A stretch of 57,481 nucleotides of DNA from Pelosinus fermentans. Its GTDB lineage: Bacteria > Bacillota > Negativicutes > DSM-13327. Below are positions 43,575-54,269 of the stretch, piece by piece. The translations under genes and the position numbers were made by a program. Numbering within the stretch: position 1 is the first letter of the stretch; each line of letters begins with the position of its first letter. The notes beneath the pieces were generated by a model that saw only the letters and a program-made list of their open reading frames with translations, did no database searches and was not told the DNA's origin. The stretch covers positions 1 to 57,481 of the forward strand of contig DJJR01000051.1 in NCBI GenBank assembly GCA_002434245.1. The letters run 5' to 3'.

Positions 43575-45011
43575 TTATAATCTTTCACGCAATAAGGTAT
43601 TTACCATATCCGGATTCGCTCGTCCCTTTGTTTGTTTCATAATTTGTCCGACTAAAAATCCTATGGCTTTGTCTTTACCTGCTTTAAAATCAGCTACGGA
43701 TTGAGGGTTTGCTGCGATTACGCTTTCTACAATGGCAACAATCTCGCTGCTATCGGAAATTTGTACCAACCCTTTTTCTTTGACAATCACTTCTGCATCT
43801 TTGCGGCTGGTCCACATTTCTTCAAATACAGTTTTGGCAATTTTATTAGAAATTGTTCCTTTTTCAATTAAAGCAAGTAGTTCTGTCAATTGTTTAGGTG
43901 AAACAGGGCAATCCAAAATGGTTATGCCTTCACTATTTAAGTGCTTAGATACTTCCCCCATCAACCAATTAGCTACTACTTTAGCATCTCCATTATTTTG
44001 AACACTTTGATCAAAATAATCAGCTACCGCTTTACTAGATGTAATAATGCCAGCATCATATTCTGATAAGCCGTAATCATTCATTAGACGCTGCCTGCGA
44101 GCATCAGGCAGTTCTGGCAAATTGGCACGAATTTCTGCCACTCTGGCAGGGTCAACCACAATTGGCACCAAATCCGGCTCTGGCAGGTACCGATAATCGT
44201 GGGCCTGTTCTTTACTACGCATAGAAGCAGTGATCCCTTTATTTTCATCCCAAGTACGTGTCTCTTGAATCACTCTTCCCCCATCGTCTAGTATTTCTTC
44301 CTGACGGATCACTTCGTACTCTATACCACGCTGTACGGAACGGAAAGAATTGAGATTCTTAATTTCCGCTTTTGTACCCAGGGCAGCTTGTCCATGTGGC
44401 CGGAGGGAAATATTAGCATCGCAGCGCAAACTGCCTTCTTCCATTTTGCAGTCCGATACATCTAAGTATTCCAAAATGGCTTTTACTTTTTCCAAATACG
44501 CCCTGGCTTCTTCCGCGGAGCGAATATCTGGTTCAGAAACGATCTCTAATAATGGTACTCCTGTACGATTATAATCTACCAAGGCAGAGTCCGAACTGCT
44601 GATCGTAGCACCTGAATGCACCAGCTTTCCAGCATCTTCTTCCATATGTATGCGCGTAATATTAATACGTTTGGTTTCTCCATTTACCTCAATATCTAAA
44701 TGCCCATTTACCGCAATGGGTAAGTCATATTGAGAGGTTTGAAAATTCTTCGGCAAATCAGGATAATAATAATTTTTACGGTCGAACTTACTAAACGGCA
44801 GGATTTCACAATTGAGAGCCACCCCTGCTTTTATAGCAAATTCCACTACTTTCTCATTAATGACTGGCAAAACTCCAGGAAGTCCCAAACATACCGGACA
44901 AACATTGGTGTTTTGTTCTGAGCCAAATTTTGTGCTGCATCCACAGAAAATTTTTGAATTGGTCTTTAGCTCTGTATGAATTTCTAATCCTATTACTATT
45001 TCATAATCCAT
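43575..45011 (-). CDS. gatB: Asp/Glu-tRNA amidotransferase subunit B
   Basis: 478 residues. It starts [20 protein letters not shown], has cysteines CGC...CPVC of the zinc site (residues 23-41), [24 protein letters not shown] and a C-terminal YqeY-like tail domain ending [15 protein letters not shown]. GatB recognises the mis-acylated tRNA, phosphorylates the glutamyl or aspartyl group and receives ammonia from GatA. It is the last gene of gatC-gatA-gatB; 3 bases separate it from gatA. GGGGGAGG lies 9 bases upstream. Confidence 0.96.
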   Translation of the reverse strand: MDYEIVIGLEIHTELKTNSKIFCGCSTKFGSEQNTNVCPVCLGLPGVLPVINEKVVEFAIKAGVALNCEILPFSKFDRKNYYYPDLPKNFQTSQYDLPIAVNGHLDIEVNGETKRINITRIHMEEDAGKLVHSGATISSSDSALVDYNRTGVPLLEIVSEPDIRSAEEARAYLEKVKAILEYLDVSDCKMEEGSLRCDANISLRPHGQAALGTKAEIKNLNSFRSVQRGIEYEVIRQEEILDDGGRVIQETRTWDENKGITASMRSKEQAHDYRYLPEPDLVPIVVDPARVAEIRANLPELPDARRQRLMNDYGLSEYDAGIITSSKAVADYFDQSVQNNGDAKVVANWLMGEVSKHLNSEGITILDCPVSPKQLTELLALIEKGTISNKIAKTVFEEMWTSRKDAEVIVKEKGLVQISDSSEIVAIVESVIAANPQSVADFKAGKDKAIGFLVGQIMKQTKGRANPDMVNTLLRERL

Positions 45012-45014
45012 CGA

Positions 45015-46478
45015 TTAAACCTCCCCCAGGGTTGCAAAGCCCTTGTGGTAATCATTATTCTGCTCAAATGTATAGGCAGCGCGTATGATTGTTTCCTCTC
45101 CCAGAGGCTTGCCAATGATTTGCATGCCGATAGGCATGCCAGCAGCAAAACCGCATGGAATAGAAATCGCCGGTACTCCTGACAAGTTTACAGGAATCGT
45201 ACATACATCCTGCAAGTACATGGCAAGAGGATCATTCGTCTTTTCACCCAATTTAAAAGCAGTCGTAGGTGCCGTCGGTGTAATCAATACATCCACCTGC
45301 TCAAACGCCTTATCAAAATCCTGTTTCACCAAGGTGCGTACTTTCAACGCTTTTAAGTAATAGGCATCATAATAACCGGAACTTAACGCATATGTACCAA
45401 GCATAATACGGCGCTTTACTTCTGCACCAAAGGCTTCACTGCGAGTTTTTTTATACATCTCAATAATGTCATTGCCTTCTACTCGATGGCCAAAGCTCAC
45501 TCCATCATAACGAGCCAAATTAGAACTGGCTTCTGCCGGAGCAATCATATAGTAAGCTGACAAAGCATATTCCGTATGGGGCATAGATATTTCTTTATAT
45601 TCAGCACCTAAGGCTACTAATTGTTCAATGGCCTTGTTAATGGCTCTTTCTACTTCAGCATCCATCCCAGCAACAAAATACTCTTTTGGAAGCCCGATCT
45701 TTAAACCTTTAATATTGTTTACCAATGATTTTGTATAATCAGGTACACCAGTATTAATTGAAGTCGAATCTTTGGCATCATAACCGGAAATGATATTCAT
45801 CACATGTGCACTGTCCGTAACATCACGGGTAATCGGTCCAATTTGGTCAAGGGAAGAAGCATATGCCACCAGTCCGTAACGGGATACGCGACCATAAGTG
45901 GGTTTTAGTCCAACTACACCACAATAAGCTGCTGGCTGGCGGATCGAACCACCTGTATCGGACCCTAATGCCCAAATAGCTTCTCCTGCTGCAACCGCGG
46001 CCGCAGAGCCGCCACTGGAGCCACCTGGTACCGTTTCCAGATTCCAGGGATTATGAGTAGGAAAAAATCCTGAGTTTTCTGTAGAACCGCCCATAGCAAA
46101 CTCATCCATGTTAGCTTTGCCAAGGATAACAGCGTCTTCTGCCGCTAATTTTTCAGCAACGGTTGCATCATAAGGAGGTACAAAAGTTGCCAATATTTTT
46201 GAAGCACAAGTTGTTTTTATTCCTTTGGTGCATATATTATCTTTCAGGGCTCCTGGAATACCAGCAAGCACAGAAACCTTCTCACCACGCTGAATTTTAC
46301 TATCCACTGCCTGGGCCTGAGCCAAAGCAGTCTCACTCGTTCGGGTAATATAAGCTTGTACATCTTTATCGACAGCATCAATCCGTCCTAGCACAGCCTT
46401 TGTTAATTCTACAGCTGATATTTCTTTTGCTACTAATTTTTCATGCAATTGACTCGCTGTATGTTTAAATAACTCCAT
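45015..46478 (-). CDS. gatA: Asp/Glu-tRNA amidotransferase subunit A
   Basis: 487 residues of the amidase signature family. The Lys-Ser-Ser triad is visible: K in PGALKDNI (about 79), S in [15 protein letters not shown] (about 154) and S in [12 protein letters not shown] (about 178). GatA releases ammonia from glutamine for transfer to Glu-tRNA(Gln) or Asp-tRNA(Asn). AAGGAGG precedes the ATG. It is the central gene of the operon, 11 bases after gatC. Confidence 0.96.
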   Translation of the reverse strand: MELFKHTASQLHEKLVAKEISAVELTKAVLGRIDAVDKDVQAYITRTSETALAQAQAVDSKIQRGEKVSVLAGIPGALKDNICTKGIKTTCASKILATFVPPYDATVAEKLAAEDAVILGKANMDEFAMGGSTENSGFFPTHNPWNLETVPGGSSGGSAAAVAAGEAIWALGSDTGGSIRQPAAYCGVVGLKPTYGRVSRYGLVAYASSLDQIGPITRDVTDSAHVMNIISGYDAKDSTSINTGVPDYTKSLVNNIKGLKIGLPKEYFVAGMDAEVERAINKAIEQLVALGAEYKEISMPHTEYALSAYYMIAPAEASSNLARYDGVSFGHRVEGNDIIEMYKKTRSEAFGAEVKRRIMLGTYALSSGYYDAYYLKALKVRTLVKQDFDKAFEQVDVLITPTAPTTAFKLGEKTNDPLAMYLQDVCTIPVNLSGVPAISIPCGFAAGMPIGMQIIGKPLGEETIIRAAYTFEQNNDYHKGFATLGEV

Positions 46479-46489
46479 GCTTATCCTCC

Positions 46490-46780
46490 TTATCCTTCCA
46501 TGATCTTAGGAACTTTAAAATAACCATCTTCCTGTTCAGGCGCATTTGACAACGCTAATTCCCGAGACAGCGATGGCTTTGCTTCATCTGCCCGCATTAC
46601 ATTTTTTAGCGGCAACACATGGGCAGTAGGCTGTACATTATCAACATTTAGCTTATTTAAAACATCTGCATATTCTAAAATAGCATCCATCTGTCCAGTA
46701 AATGTTTCAAGCTCACTCTCGGAAAATTCCAGTCGTGACAATAAAGCAACATTTGCTACATCTTTACATGTAATCTTCAC
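46490..46780 (-). CDS. gatC: Asp/Glu-tRNA amidotransferase subunit C
   Basis: A 96-residue protein with the GatC pattern [40 protein letters not shown] and the C-terminal FKVPKIMEG. It wraps around GatA and GatB and stabilises the complex. The start is set at GTG 46780, where most GatC proteins begin (VKITCKDV); a TTG five codons upstream is less likely. A promoter lies at 46831-46858. Confidence 0.93.
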   Translation of the reverse strand: MKITCKDVANVALLSRLEFSESELETFTGQMDAILEYADVLNKLNVDNVQPTAHVLPLKNVMRADEAKPSLSRELALSNAPEQEDGYFKVPKIMEG

Positions 46781-46830
46781 AATCTCACCATCCAAACTTA
46801 GTATTGTTAGGAAATTTCATAATAAACTAT

Positions 46831-46858
46831 ATTATACCATGTTTAAGAGAAATTCAAA
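46831..46858 (-). promoter_or_regulatory. Promoter of gatCAB
   Basis: TATAAT (46831-46836) with TTTGAA (46853-46858) 16 bases upstream on the minus strand. Confidence 0.55.
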
Positions 46859-46906
46859 AATAAAACATTTCAAACCACGATGATGCGAGGATTATATTTT
46901 TTTACT

Positions 46907-46962
46907 TAAAGACAAAGATTGCTGCAACGCAGATCGGGCGCTGCAGCAATCTTTGTCTTTGT
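46907..46962 (-). terminator. Terminator of the prkA-yhbH-spoVR operon
   Basis: AAAGATTGCTGCA on the minus strand pairs with TGCAGCAATCTTT, extended by AAGAC/GTCTT, 10 bases after spoVR. T-rich sequence lies further downstream (TAAGTAAAAAAAT on the same strand is A-rich), so the stem, not the tail, is the evidence. Confidence 0.6.
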
Positions 46963-46967
46963 CTTTC

Positions 46968-48251
46968 TCAATCATGTATATTCACTATTTTACCTTCACT
47001 ACAACTAATGATTTTAGGATTGTTATCGATCTTTACTCGCAAATCGACTTTTCCGCCCCAAAGATCAACAACATATTTGACGGTTTCCTGGGCATAGTTT
47101 AATTCCAATTCTCGTTGATCACAAACATGCTCTAGTAGTAAGGTACCATTTTCCACCCCCACAGGTCTAATAATAGGTATACTCCCTAAGCCAACGGCAT
47201 TAGCCAAATTATCCCGTACTGTTTTCCAGCCTTCTTCATTCGAAACTTCTGTTACAACTATATCATCACCTTGTATACCATAGGAGAACAAATGCAGCTT
47301 TTCACACAACTCCTGGTTTAAATAACGGCGTATAAAAGACTGATCCCGATCCTCAGACCGTATAGCCATAATCTTCTCTCGCCCGCCAGGCTGCTGATCC
47401 AAGTATTCAAACATCTTAAAGCCCAAAAAATAAGGATTAATCTGCCCTTGATGAGGACGTATCACCAAATGATGGCGTTGTAAAAATTCCAAGTGAAGTC
47501 CCTGTGGCAGCTCAAGCTGATTTAAAAATTGATAGTGCCAGTAGCTGGCCCACCCTTCATTCATAATCTTAGTTTCCAATTGGGGAATGAAGTACATGGT
47601 CTCTTCCCGTACGATATGGATTAAATCACGTTCCCATTCAGCCAGCTTTCCTTTCTCCGCCAGAAAAGCTAATAGATCATCTTTTAGCCGTTCTGGAACG
47701 GTTCCTTCCTCTTCCTCAGAAATTTTCTTTCTTTCGCCATGCCGGCACGTTTGAAATTTAAGTCCGTGTGCCGCATCCAAAATACGCTCTACCTTATCCG
47801 GACCGATGCTGGGATCTTGTATATATTCCCTGACACGGTTCGCATGAGCCTTAAACATTTCCATCTCCAGATTGGCCCGTGTATCTCGTTTAAATAGACG
47901 ATTATTCTTAAAAAAATCATTATGCCCGTATACGTGGGCCATGGTCAAAATATGAATGAGCAAGGTATTATCCCGCATTAAATAAGCAATGCAAGGATCG
48001 GAGTTAATCACCATTTCATAGGGTAATCCAACAAGATTGTATTTATAAAACGTTTTTTGCCTTTCATAGGCCTTACCAAAGCTCCAGTGAGGATAATGGG
48101 AAGGCATACCTACGTATGCCTCATAACACAACATATCCTCATAACTGCATATTTCAAAATGCTGTTCATAACAATCTAATCCTGCATCCCATACTAACTT
48201 TTCAATTTTATCATTCCAATATTCTAATTCATCTAAACTATAGGCTGCCAT
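46968..48251 (-). CDS. spoVR: SpoVR family protein
   Basis: A 427-residue SpoVR protein (E. coli YcgB). It has CYEAYVGMPSHYPHWSFGKA, then YEMVINSDPCIAYLMRDNTL and AHVYGHNDFFKNN, and later MNEGWASYWHYQFLN, all hallmark blocks with conserved histidines. In Bacillus it affects spore cortex formation. It starts in the 1-base overlap with the stop of yhbH, so it is translationally coupled. It is the third gene of the widespread prkA-yhbH-spoVR unit, which acts in sporulation or nitrogen stress. Confidence 0.94.
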   Translation of the reverse strand: MAAYSLDELEYWNDKIEKLVWDAGLDCYEQHFEICSYEDMLCYEAYVGMPSHYPHWSFGKAYERQKTFYKYNLVGLPYEMVINSDPCIAYLMRDNTLLIHILTMAHVYGHNDFFKNNRLFKRDTRANLEMEMFKAHANRVREYIQDPSIGPDKVERILDAAHGLKFQTCRHGERKKISEEEEGTVPERLKDDLLAFLAEKGKLAEWERDLIHIVREETMYFIPQLETKIMNEGWASYWHYQFLNQLELPQGLHLEFLQRHHLVIRPHQGQINPYFLGFKMFEYLDQQPGGREKIMAIRSEDRDQSFIRRYLNQELCEKLHLFSYGIQGDDIVVTEVSNEEGWKTVRDNLANAVGLGSIPIIRPVGVENGTLLLEHVCDQRELELNYAQETVKYVVDLWGGKVDLRVKIDNNPKIISCSEGKIVNIHD

Positions 48252-49429
48252 CAGCTGTTACCTCCGGATTCCGTATCTAAGATCTTCTTAAATGCCGGCC
48301 AAATATCTGTTTTATCGCCCATCATAACCATAATAAAATTATCCAAGTGTATTTGTTTTTCATATTCTTTGCTAATGGAACTCCCATACATGCTACTGGT
48401 TGTTATTTCTCCATACCCAAATAAATTGCTGATCGTACAAAGCTGGTTCACTAAAGCAACAGCTTTAGCATTATCTTCACCCCAGTTATCACCATCGGAG
48501 CAGTGAAAGATATAAATATTCCAGATGGCTGGATTGTAACGCTGTTCAATAATTTCTAACGCTTTTTCATACCCACTGCTGATATAGGTTCCTCCAGTCT
48601 CACCTCGATGGAAAAACTCTTGTTCATTCACTTCTTGAGCAGTGGTCGTGTGAGCGATAAATGCTACCTCAACATGTTCATACTTCCAGCGCACAAATTG
48701 GTACAGCAAAAAATAAAAACTGCGCGCTAAATATTTCTTTGTTTGATCCATTGATCCAGATGTATCCATGATACAAATCACTACCGCATTGGAATGCCTG
48801 CGGGTATCTTCTTTTATGCGGCAATAGCGCAAGTCATTTTCATGAAAAGGTATACGTTCCGGAGATTCGTTTTCCTCACTATCACATTTATCCCTCTGCG
48901 CCATTTTTTGACGTTTAATTTTTTCTGCCAACGTTCTCTTCTTATTTAAATGGGGTGGAATCCCTTTGCGCTGAAAGCTTGAGCGCTTAAATTTGCGTTC
49001 TGACTCGATTTGCGCGAACTTTTTCCTTTCCATATCCGGTAATTGTAAATCATCGAAAAGATAACTAGTAAGTTCCTCTATGGTTATTTCTGTCTCGTAA
49101 ACGTCTTCACCGGGATTATTACCAGCTTGCCCCTGTCCTGGCTGCTGCCCTGGCTGGCCATTCGCCTTGCCAATAACCTGCCCCTTTGCTTCCTGCCCTT
49201 CCCCAGAACCTGTGCCACCGGCATTCTTTCCGTAAATGAATTGATATTCTTTAATTCCTCTGATGGGAATTTTTATTTTTTTATCCTTACTTTGCCCAAT
49301 AATACTTTCCTCGGCAATAATATCACCTAAATTCTTTTTTATGCTTTCTTCCACTAGTTGACGATGTCTTTTGCGGTCCCATGCCGAACGATCTGAACTA
49401 TTCGTATTTCCATCCTTAAAGATAGCCAA
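48251..49429 (-). CDS. yhbH: YhbH/DUF444 family protein
   Basis: 392 residues. A charged N-terminal region and a glycine-rich linker (GGTGSGEGQEAKG, about 70-105) precede a von Willebrand factor A-like domain with the metal site MDTSGSMDQ (about 217-225) and FHCSDGDNWGEDN. The E. coli counterpart YeaH works with kinase YeaG. It starts with TTG at 49429, supported by GGAGGGAG 8 bases upstream. It lies 26 bases after prkA and overlaps spoVR. Confidence 0.93.
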   Translation of the reverse strand: MAIFKDGNTNSSDRSAWDRKRHRQLVEESIKKNLGDIIAEESIIGQSKDKKIKIPIRGIKEYQFIYGKNAGGTGSGEGQEAKGQVIGKANGQPGQQPGQGQAGNNPGEDVYETEITIEELTSYLFDDLQLPDMERKKFAQIESERKFKRSSFQRKGIPPHLNKKRTLAEKIKRQKMAQRDKCDSEENESPERIPFHENDLRYCRIKEDTRRHSNAVVICIMDTSGSMDQTKKYLARSFYFLLYQFVRWKYEHVEVAFIAHTTTAQEVNEQEFFHRGETGGTYISSGYEKALEIIEQRYNPAIWNIYIFHCSDGDNWGEDNAKAVALVNQLCTISNLFGYGEITTSSMYGSSISKEYEKQIHLDNFIMVMMGDKTDIWPAFKKILDTESGGNS

Positions 49430-49455
49430 CTTGTCATCTCCCTCCTACCAACCCC

Positions 49456-51384
49456 TTAGTCCTTCCAAAGATTATTGGCCGCATATTTCAAGATGACATT
49501 ACAACAATGATCACAATAACCATTCGCCTTTAATTCCTCACCCATAACATTATATTTGGTATCTTGTTCTTTATCCCGTACTCTCGCCTTCGTAATGATA
49601 CGTGAAATTTCTTTAACGGCTACCGTTAACTTCTTTTCAATGGCTTCCTTTAGGGGTTCATAGCACTGGTAATCAATTTTGCCGCCATTACGCAGGACGG
49701 AGAACATATAAGCAGTCACGTCCTGACGAAAACCAGGTGCCGCAGTACTATAAATACCGACCTGTTCTTCGATTGACTGAAGAAACTTAAGATCAGGTTC
49801 CAGCTCTTCGCCTGTATTCTTATCTTTTATCTTAGTTGAATTAGCGAAAGCCTCCGCATGATCCAAATAGTTATTAAATAAGCTTTCCGCCTGTTCACTA
49901 TATCCATGTATAAAGGCTCGTGTAATTTCTTTCTCCAGAATCTTATGATACTCTTTTTTAATGGTATCTTGTAAAAAAACTAAATATCGTTTTTTATCAT
50001 CTTCAGCAATGGCCAATTCCTTAACTGCTTTAGTTAACGTATCTAAAATACTAATTGGGTTAATACAATTATTTTCTGATTCCGATAGGGCAACATCTAC
50101 AGCCTTCATAATGAAGCGAGTAGAAATCCCCGTCATACCTTCTCGCTGCGCTTCATCCCTGAGTTCAAAAATATCAATTTTCTTTGTAGAACCTTTTTCC
50201 ACAATTTCCTCGCCATTATATAGTTTCAATTTTGTTAATGGGTCTACTTTGGCTGACGGGCTCAATCGAGTTAAAATGGCAAACATGGATGCCATTTCAA
50301 TCGTATGAGGTGCAATATGAGCATCGAAACTGCTGCTTCTTAAAATTTTCTGATAAATCTTTACTTCTTCATCCAGCTCCAGGCAATAGGGAACTTCCAC
50401 TTTAACAATTCTGTCTAAAATCGCTTCATTCGTATGATCAGATTTAAATTTATTCCATTCCGCTTCATTCGAGTGGGCTAAAATGATGCCATCAAAATAA
50501 ATCATAGAGCCCTTGCCTGGCGACGGTATGGACTTTTCTTGAGTAGCGGTAATCATCGTATGCAAATATTCCACATCATTCTTAAAGACTTCAATAAACT
50601 CAACCAATCCCCGATTTCCTACATTGAAAGCTCCGTTTAATGACAATACTCTAGGATCATCTTCAGGATATAAATCCATTTTAGAAATATCAACAGACCC
50701 AATCAACACGGAAGTATCTTGATTATTGGGGTCAACCGGAGGTACTGTACCTATCCCTTTACGGGACCGAATGGAAAATTCTGCAGTTTCTACAGGAAAG
50801 CGCTCAAACTCACCATGGTATTCATTTTTTAAACGATAGCGGCAGACAGGGCAAAGATCACCTTCAATTTTTACACCTAACAGCTCTTCAAATTGGGGAC
50901 GAAGGTGTTTCGGAATCAAGTGAAGCGGCTCTTCCCGCATTGGACAATCTTTTATGATATAAATAGAATGGCTCATTTCCAGCATTCGTTTCAAGGCCTC
51001 CATTATAGAAGACTTGCCCGCACCGACAGGCCCAACAAAATAGAGCACTTGCCTAGATTCTTCTCCTTTCATCGCCGCAGAATGAAAATAACGCATAATT
51101 TTCATGAGTGTCTTATCGATGCCATAAAAATCATTTTTAAAATATGTATAGCGCTTTAATAGATCATTGCCATAGATTCTTTTTAAACGTGGATGCTCTT
51201 CCGTTTTTACTGTTTCTACGCCAGCAGCAATCAGCAAATCATACATGCGCTGATGCGCCAGCATGACTACCTTAGGATTTTCCTTAATGATTGCCAGATA
51301 ATCAAGAAGCACACCATCAAACTGTCGATGCGTCTTTGCTTCCCGGTCTTGTTGTATAAGACTTGCAAAGTCAAAACTTTTCAT
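49456..51384 (-). CDS. prkA: PrkA serine protein kinase / AAA-type protein
   Basis: 642 residues. It has an AAA-like ATPase core with Walker A FVGPVGAGKSSIMEAL (about residue 118), a zinc-type cysteine pair (CPVCRYRL) and a C-terminal kinase-like domain with CDHCCN at the end. PrkA (YeaG) is active in Bacillus sporulation, where it influences sigma-K-dependent genes, and in stress in proteobacteria. GGGGAGGGG lies 9 bases before the ATG. It is the first gene of the operon; a promoter was not assigned. Confidence 0.93.
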   Translation of the reverse strand: MKSFDFASLIQQDREAKTHRQFDGVLLDYLAIIKENPKVVMLAHQRMYDLLIAAGVETVKTEEHPRLKRIYGNDLLKRYTYFKNDFYGIDKTLMKIMRYFHSAAMKGEESRQVLYFVGPVGAGKSSIMEALKRMLEMSHSIYIIKDCPMREEPLHLIPKHLRPQFEELLGVKIEGDLCPVCRYRLKNEYHGEFERFPVETAEFSIRSRKGIGTVPPVDPNNQDTSVLIGSVDISKMDLYPEDDPRVLSLNGAFNVGNRGLVEFIEVFKNDVEYLHTMITATQEKSIPSPGKGSMIYFDGIILAHSNEAEWNKFKSDHTNEAILDRIVKVEVPYCLELDEEVKIYQKILRSSSFDAHIAPHTIEMASMFAILTRLSPSAKVDPLTKLKLYNGEEIVEKGSTKKIDIFELRDEAQREGMTGISTRFIMKAVDVALSESENNCINPISILDTLTKAVKELAIAEDDKKRYLVFLQDTIKKEYHKILEKEITRAFIHGYSEQAESLFNNYLDHAEAFANSTKIKDKNTGEELEPDLKFLQSIEEQVGIYSTAAPGFRQDVTAYMFSVLRNGGKIDYQCYEPLKEAIEKKLTVAVKEISRIITKARVRDKEQDTKYNVMGEELKANGYCDHCCNVILKYAANNLWKD

Positions 51385-51721
51385 AAAATTGCCCCTCCCC
51401 TTAATTTACAAGCGTACTCTCGGAGAAAAACCATATATAGCCGTAAACTAGCAAATGAGCATAAAGTGTGGGTTAAGTAGCAGGTTGAAGCCTTAGTTAT
51501 GCGCTCATCTTTCCGTCCTAAATGGCACTTTCCGAGAGACTATCCTGCAGTAGTAAAAGATATTTAGAAACAATTTCTTAGAGGCTTTCGAATAGATGAA
51601 ATCTATATTATAGATATGCAATTCCTTGCAAACATTATTACTATAGAATTTTTTAGCATAAGGGTTCTTTAACCTCTTACCTACTGATTTTCATTGAATG
51701 CTCCTGAAAAAAGGTCAACAA
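51385..51721. other. Upstream region of prkA
   Basis: About 340 bases without a gene. It must contain the prkA promoter; the AT-rich palindrome ATCTATAATATAGAT at about 51605-51620 is a possible regulatory or promoter element, but no consensus pair is clear. Confidence 0.4.
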
Positions 51722-51765
51722 AAAGCACCTAACTCCTTTTGTAACAAGGTTTCAGGTGTTTTTAT
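51722..51765 (-). terminator. Terminator of the corrinoid methyltransferase operon
   Basis: ACACCTGAAACC pairs partly with GGAGTTAGGTGC on the minus strand and is followed by TTTTTG, 87 bases after the DUF1638 stop codon. The plus strand also ends in TTTTT. Confidence 0.65.
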
Positions 51766-51851
51766 CACTAGTATGCTGCTTTTAAACAATGTTGTTAGCG
51801 GCGATTTCATCATAGGGATATATTCTTTTATCATGATATCGTTGAACTCAT

Positions 51852-52523
51852 TCACATTTCCAATTTTCCTTCATAAAATGCCCACTCATTGATGGATTCC
51901 CCAGAAGGAACATTAATAAAATCCTTCGTATCCCAAGGCCCTTTTACAATCTTTTCAATAAAAGAGATATTACCGTCTGTGATCTGATGGCTTAACCCCA
52001 GCAACTCTGCTATTTGATGTGATCTTTGCAAAAAAAATGGTTCTCTCTCACTGCCTGTTCGGATAAATAGTACCCGTCGATAGCTACTATACATTCTGTT
52101 AAAAACAGCTATCGCTTTTCTTTCGCCATATTTTTGATAAATGCGGTCATATTCTGATAATATGGCTCGTTCACCGTTCATCCAGCCGCCAGACAAATAC
52201 AAAGTGCCTTTCTCTTCTGAACGAAATGTTTCATAAGATGCTGTAGAACCTAAAAGCAAGGGAATACAATCATGCACTTTGGGTATTGTCAACTGAAAGC
52301 CAGCAGCTTTTAAATTCCTAGCTGCTCCACCGCACAATCCAAAGGCTAGGATCACTCTGGAGTACCCCGACAAAGTATCAAGAAGATGTTGCAGCTCTTC
52401 ACCTAGTTTTTCTGGATGCAGATGCAATCCCATGGAAATAAACTCGAAATCAATATCACAATCTGATGCGACTCTAAGCAATTCCTCTTTCATAACCTCA
52501 CAGGCAATAATTTTTATCGTCAC
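51852..52523 (-). CDS. DUF1638 family protein
   Basis: 223 residues. It begins MTIKIIACEVMKEELLRVAS, has VILAFGLCGGAARNLKAAGF, PKVHDCIPLLLGSTASYETF and a WMNGERAIL segment, the pattern of DUF1638 (PF07796). The conserved cysteine and histidine (C8, GLCGG, HDC) may form a metal site. Members cluster with corrinoid methyltransferases in acetogens and methanogens, but their task is unknown. It is the last gene of the five-gene cassette. Confidence 0.85.
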   Translation of the reverse strand: MTIKIIACEVMKEELLRVASDCDIDFEFISMGLHLHPEKLGEELQHLLDTLSGYSRVILAFGLCGGAARNLKAAGFQLTIPKVHDCIPLLLGSTASYETFRSEEKGTLYLSGGWMNGERAILSEYDRIYQKYGERKAIAVFNRMYSSYRRVLFIRTGSEREPFFLQRSHQIAELLGLSHQITDGNISFIEKIVKGPWDTKDFINVPSGESINEWAFYEGKLEM

Positions 52524-52595
52524 ACTATCAACTCCATGCTGCGCTCCTCATACTAACTCATTTTATTAGAAAGCAAACTCATTCTATACAATGAA

Positions 52596-54266
52596 TTATA
52601 TCGAACTAAATTCTAAACATTTAGCAAATAAGCGATCGAAGTTATCCACTGTTGCCAGCTCAATCACCTGAATCTCTTTCACCGCTTCGGCCATCCTGCC
52701 TCTGATAAATCGATTCAATAAAAACGCCTGCCCACCAGATTTTGAAGTATTGCCTAAAAATTGAATTTTATTGCGGAAACTTTGAGGCAAAAGCCCGATA
52801 TGAATCAAACTATCAGGATTGAGATGATAACCAAAAGAACCAGCAATAAATACACGATCAACCTCTTGTGCAGTCACATCCTGATTTATTAATAAGGCTT
52901 CAACACCAGCGCGAATGGCCCCTTTGGCCAGCTGAACCTGCCGAATATCCTTTTGTGAAAGATAGACATTTTCACCTAATGAAAATACGGTTTTCCCCTC
53001 GCGTTTGACTAAATGCTCCGCCAAGTGTTCTGGTAGATTACCATCCTTAAGCTTACCATTCTTACCAATTATGTCATGAGCAATGAGTTCACCTACAACA
53101 TCAATAAGACCGCTGCCACATATTCCAATTGCCGCCCCATCACCAATTGTGTTTATTTTCAGTCCTTCATCAGTAATGGTAAAAGCTTCAATGGCACCAG
53201 CCGCTGCTCGCATACCACAGGCAATATTCATTCCTTCAAAAGCCGGACCAGCCGCCGTAGATGTAACAGATAGACTACCGTCTTTACTCAGTGCCATTTC
53301 ACCATTGGTGCCAATATCAATAAAAAGGCTGATGCCAGCAAGCTCCGTAAGTTGGGCTGCCAAAATACCGGAAGTAATATCTGGTCCTACATAGGCTGAA
53401 ATAATAGGCGGCAGATAAATGCCAGCCAAAGGAGACGCTTGCATCCCATGGTCAGCAGCATGAACCTGATCATGCCCATATAACGCTGGCAAATAAGGGT
53501 ATTTTCCTAGGCTGGCGGGGTTCACTCGAGTCGCCAGATGCAGCATGCAGGTATTGCCGCTAAACACGATTTCATAGACATGGTGACGATTAATCTTAGC
53601 CTTAGCCGCAGCTTCAATCAGCAAGTGATTTAATTCATTGATCAAGGCAAAATACATCGCATCCAGCCCCTCGGGAGTGGATGCATATTTTATGCGGGAA
53701 AGAACATCCTGGGCATAACGGCTTTGAGGATTCAAAGCGGATACTGTCGCAAGCTCCTGACCGGAGTGAAGATCAAACAAAGCAAGCACCACTGTAGTTG
53801 TTCCAATATCCACCACAGCTCCATAATTTTCTTTAGCTGTATTTCCCTCCTCTGTCCCTAATAGCATCTCGCCTGCCATTACTTTTGTCTTACCGATTTG
53901 GTTGTCATATTCTTTGTGGATGGGACTTGCTAATTCCACCACAAGGTTCTGTCCTTTACTTACAATTTGCAGGCTTTCATTGTCAAGCCGATCTAGGGTT
54001 TCTACTTCTACATCATCCTGCACATCTGTACAGCAAGCCAAGACAATTCCCTGAGAATTTTCCATCTCAGAAAGTCCGTGATTCCCTTTTACTACCATTT
54101 CATTGGCAAAATCACCAATTATTTTCACCTTGCATTTACCGCAGGTTCCATTCCCGTTGCAAGGTGAATCAATCATTACCCCCGCCAAACGTGCTGCTGC
54201 CAGTACTGTTATCCCAGCTGCTACGTCTAGTACTTTATCATTGCTTTTAAAATGCACTACCGGCAT
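52596..54266 (-). CDS. RACo-type reductive activator of corrinoid proteins
   Basis: 556 residues. An N-terminal 2Fe-2S ferredoxin domain has the cysteines CNGNGTCGKC and ACC (residues 36-77). A DUF4445/ASKHA nucleotide-binding core follows, with the phosphate loops VVDIGTTTVVLALFD (about 148) and FIDIGTNGEMALSKDG (about 317), and a C-terminal VDRVFIAGSFGYHLNPDSLI. Such proteins use ATP to reduce inactive Co(II) corrinoid back to Co(I). Together with the corrinoid protein upstream, this is the repair unit of the methyl-transfer system. GGAG precedes the ATG. Confidence 0.9.
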   Translation of the reverse strand: MPVVHFKSNDKVLDVAAGITVLAAARLAGVMIDSPCNGNGTCGKCKVKIIGDFANEMVVKGNHGLSEMENSQGIVLACCTDVQDDVEVETLDRLDNESLQIVSKGQNLVVELASPIHKEYDNQIGKTKVMAGEMLLGTEEGNTAKENYGAVVDIGTTTVVLALFDLHSGQELATVSALNPQSRYAQDVLSRIKYASTPEGLDAMYFALINELNHLLIEAAAKAKINRHHVYEIVFSGNTCMLHLATRVNPASLGKYPYLPALYGHDQVHAADHGMQASPLAGIYLPPIISAYVGPDITSGILAAQLTELAGISLFIDIGTNGEMALSKDGSLSVTSTAAGPAFEGMNIACGMRAAAGAIEAFTITDEGLKINTIGDGAAIGICGSGLIDVVGELIAHDIIGKNGKLKDGNLPEHLAEHLVKREGKTVFSLGENVYLSQKDIRQVQLAKGAIRAGVEALLINQDVTAQEVDRVFIAGSFGYHLNPDSLIHIGLLPQSFRNKIQFLGNTSKSGGQAFLLNRFIRGRMAEAVKEIQVIELATVDNFDRLFAKCLEFSSI

Positions 54267-54269
54267 ACT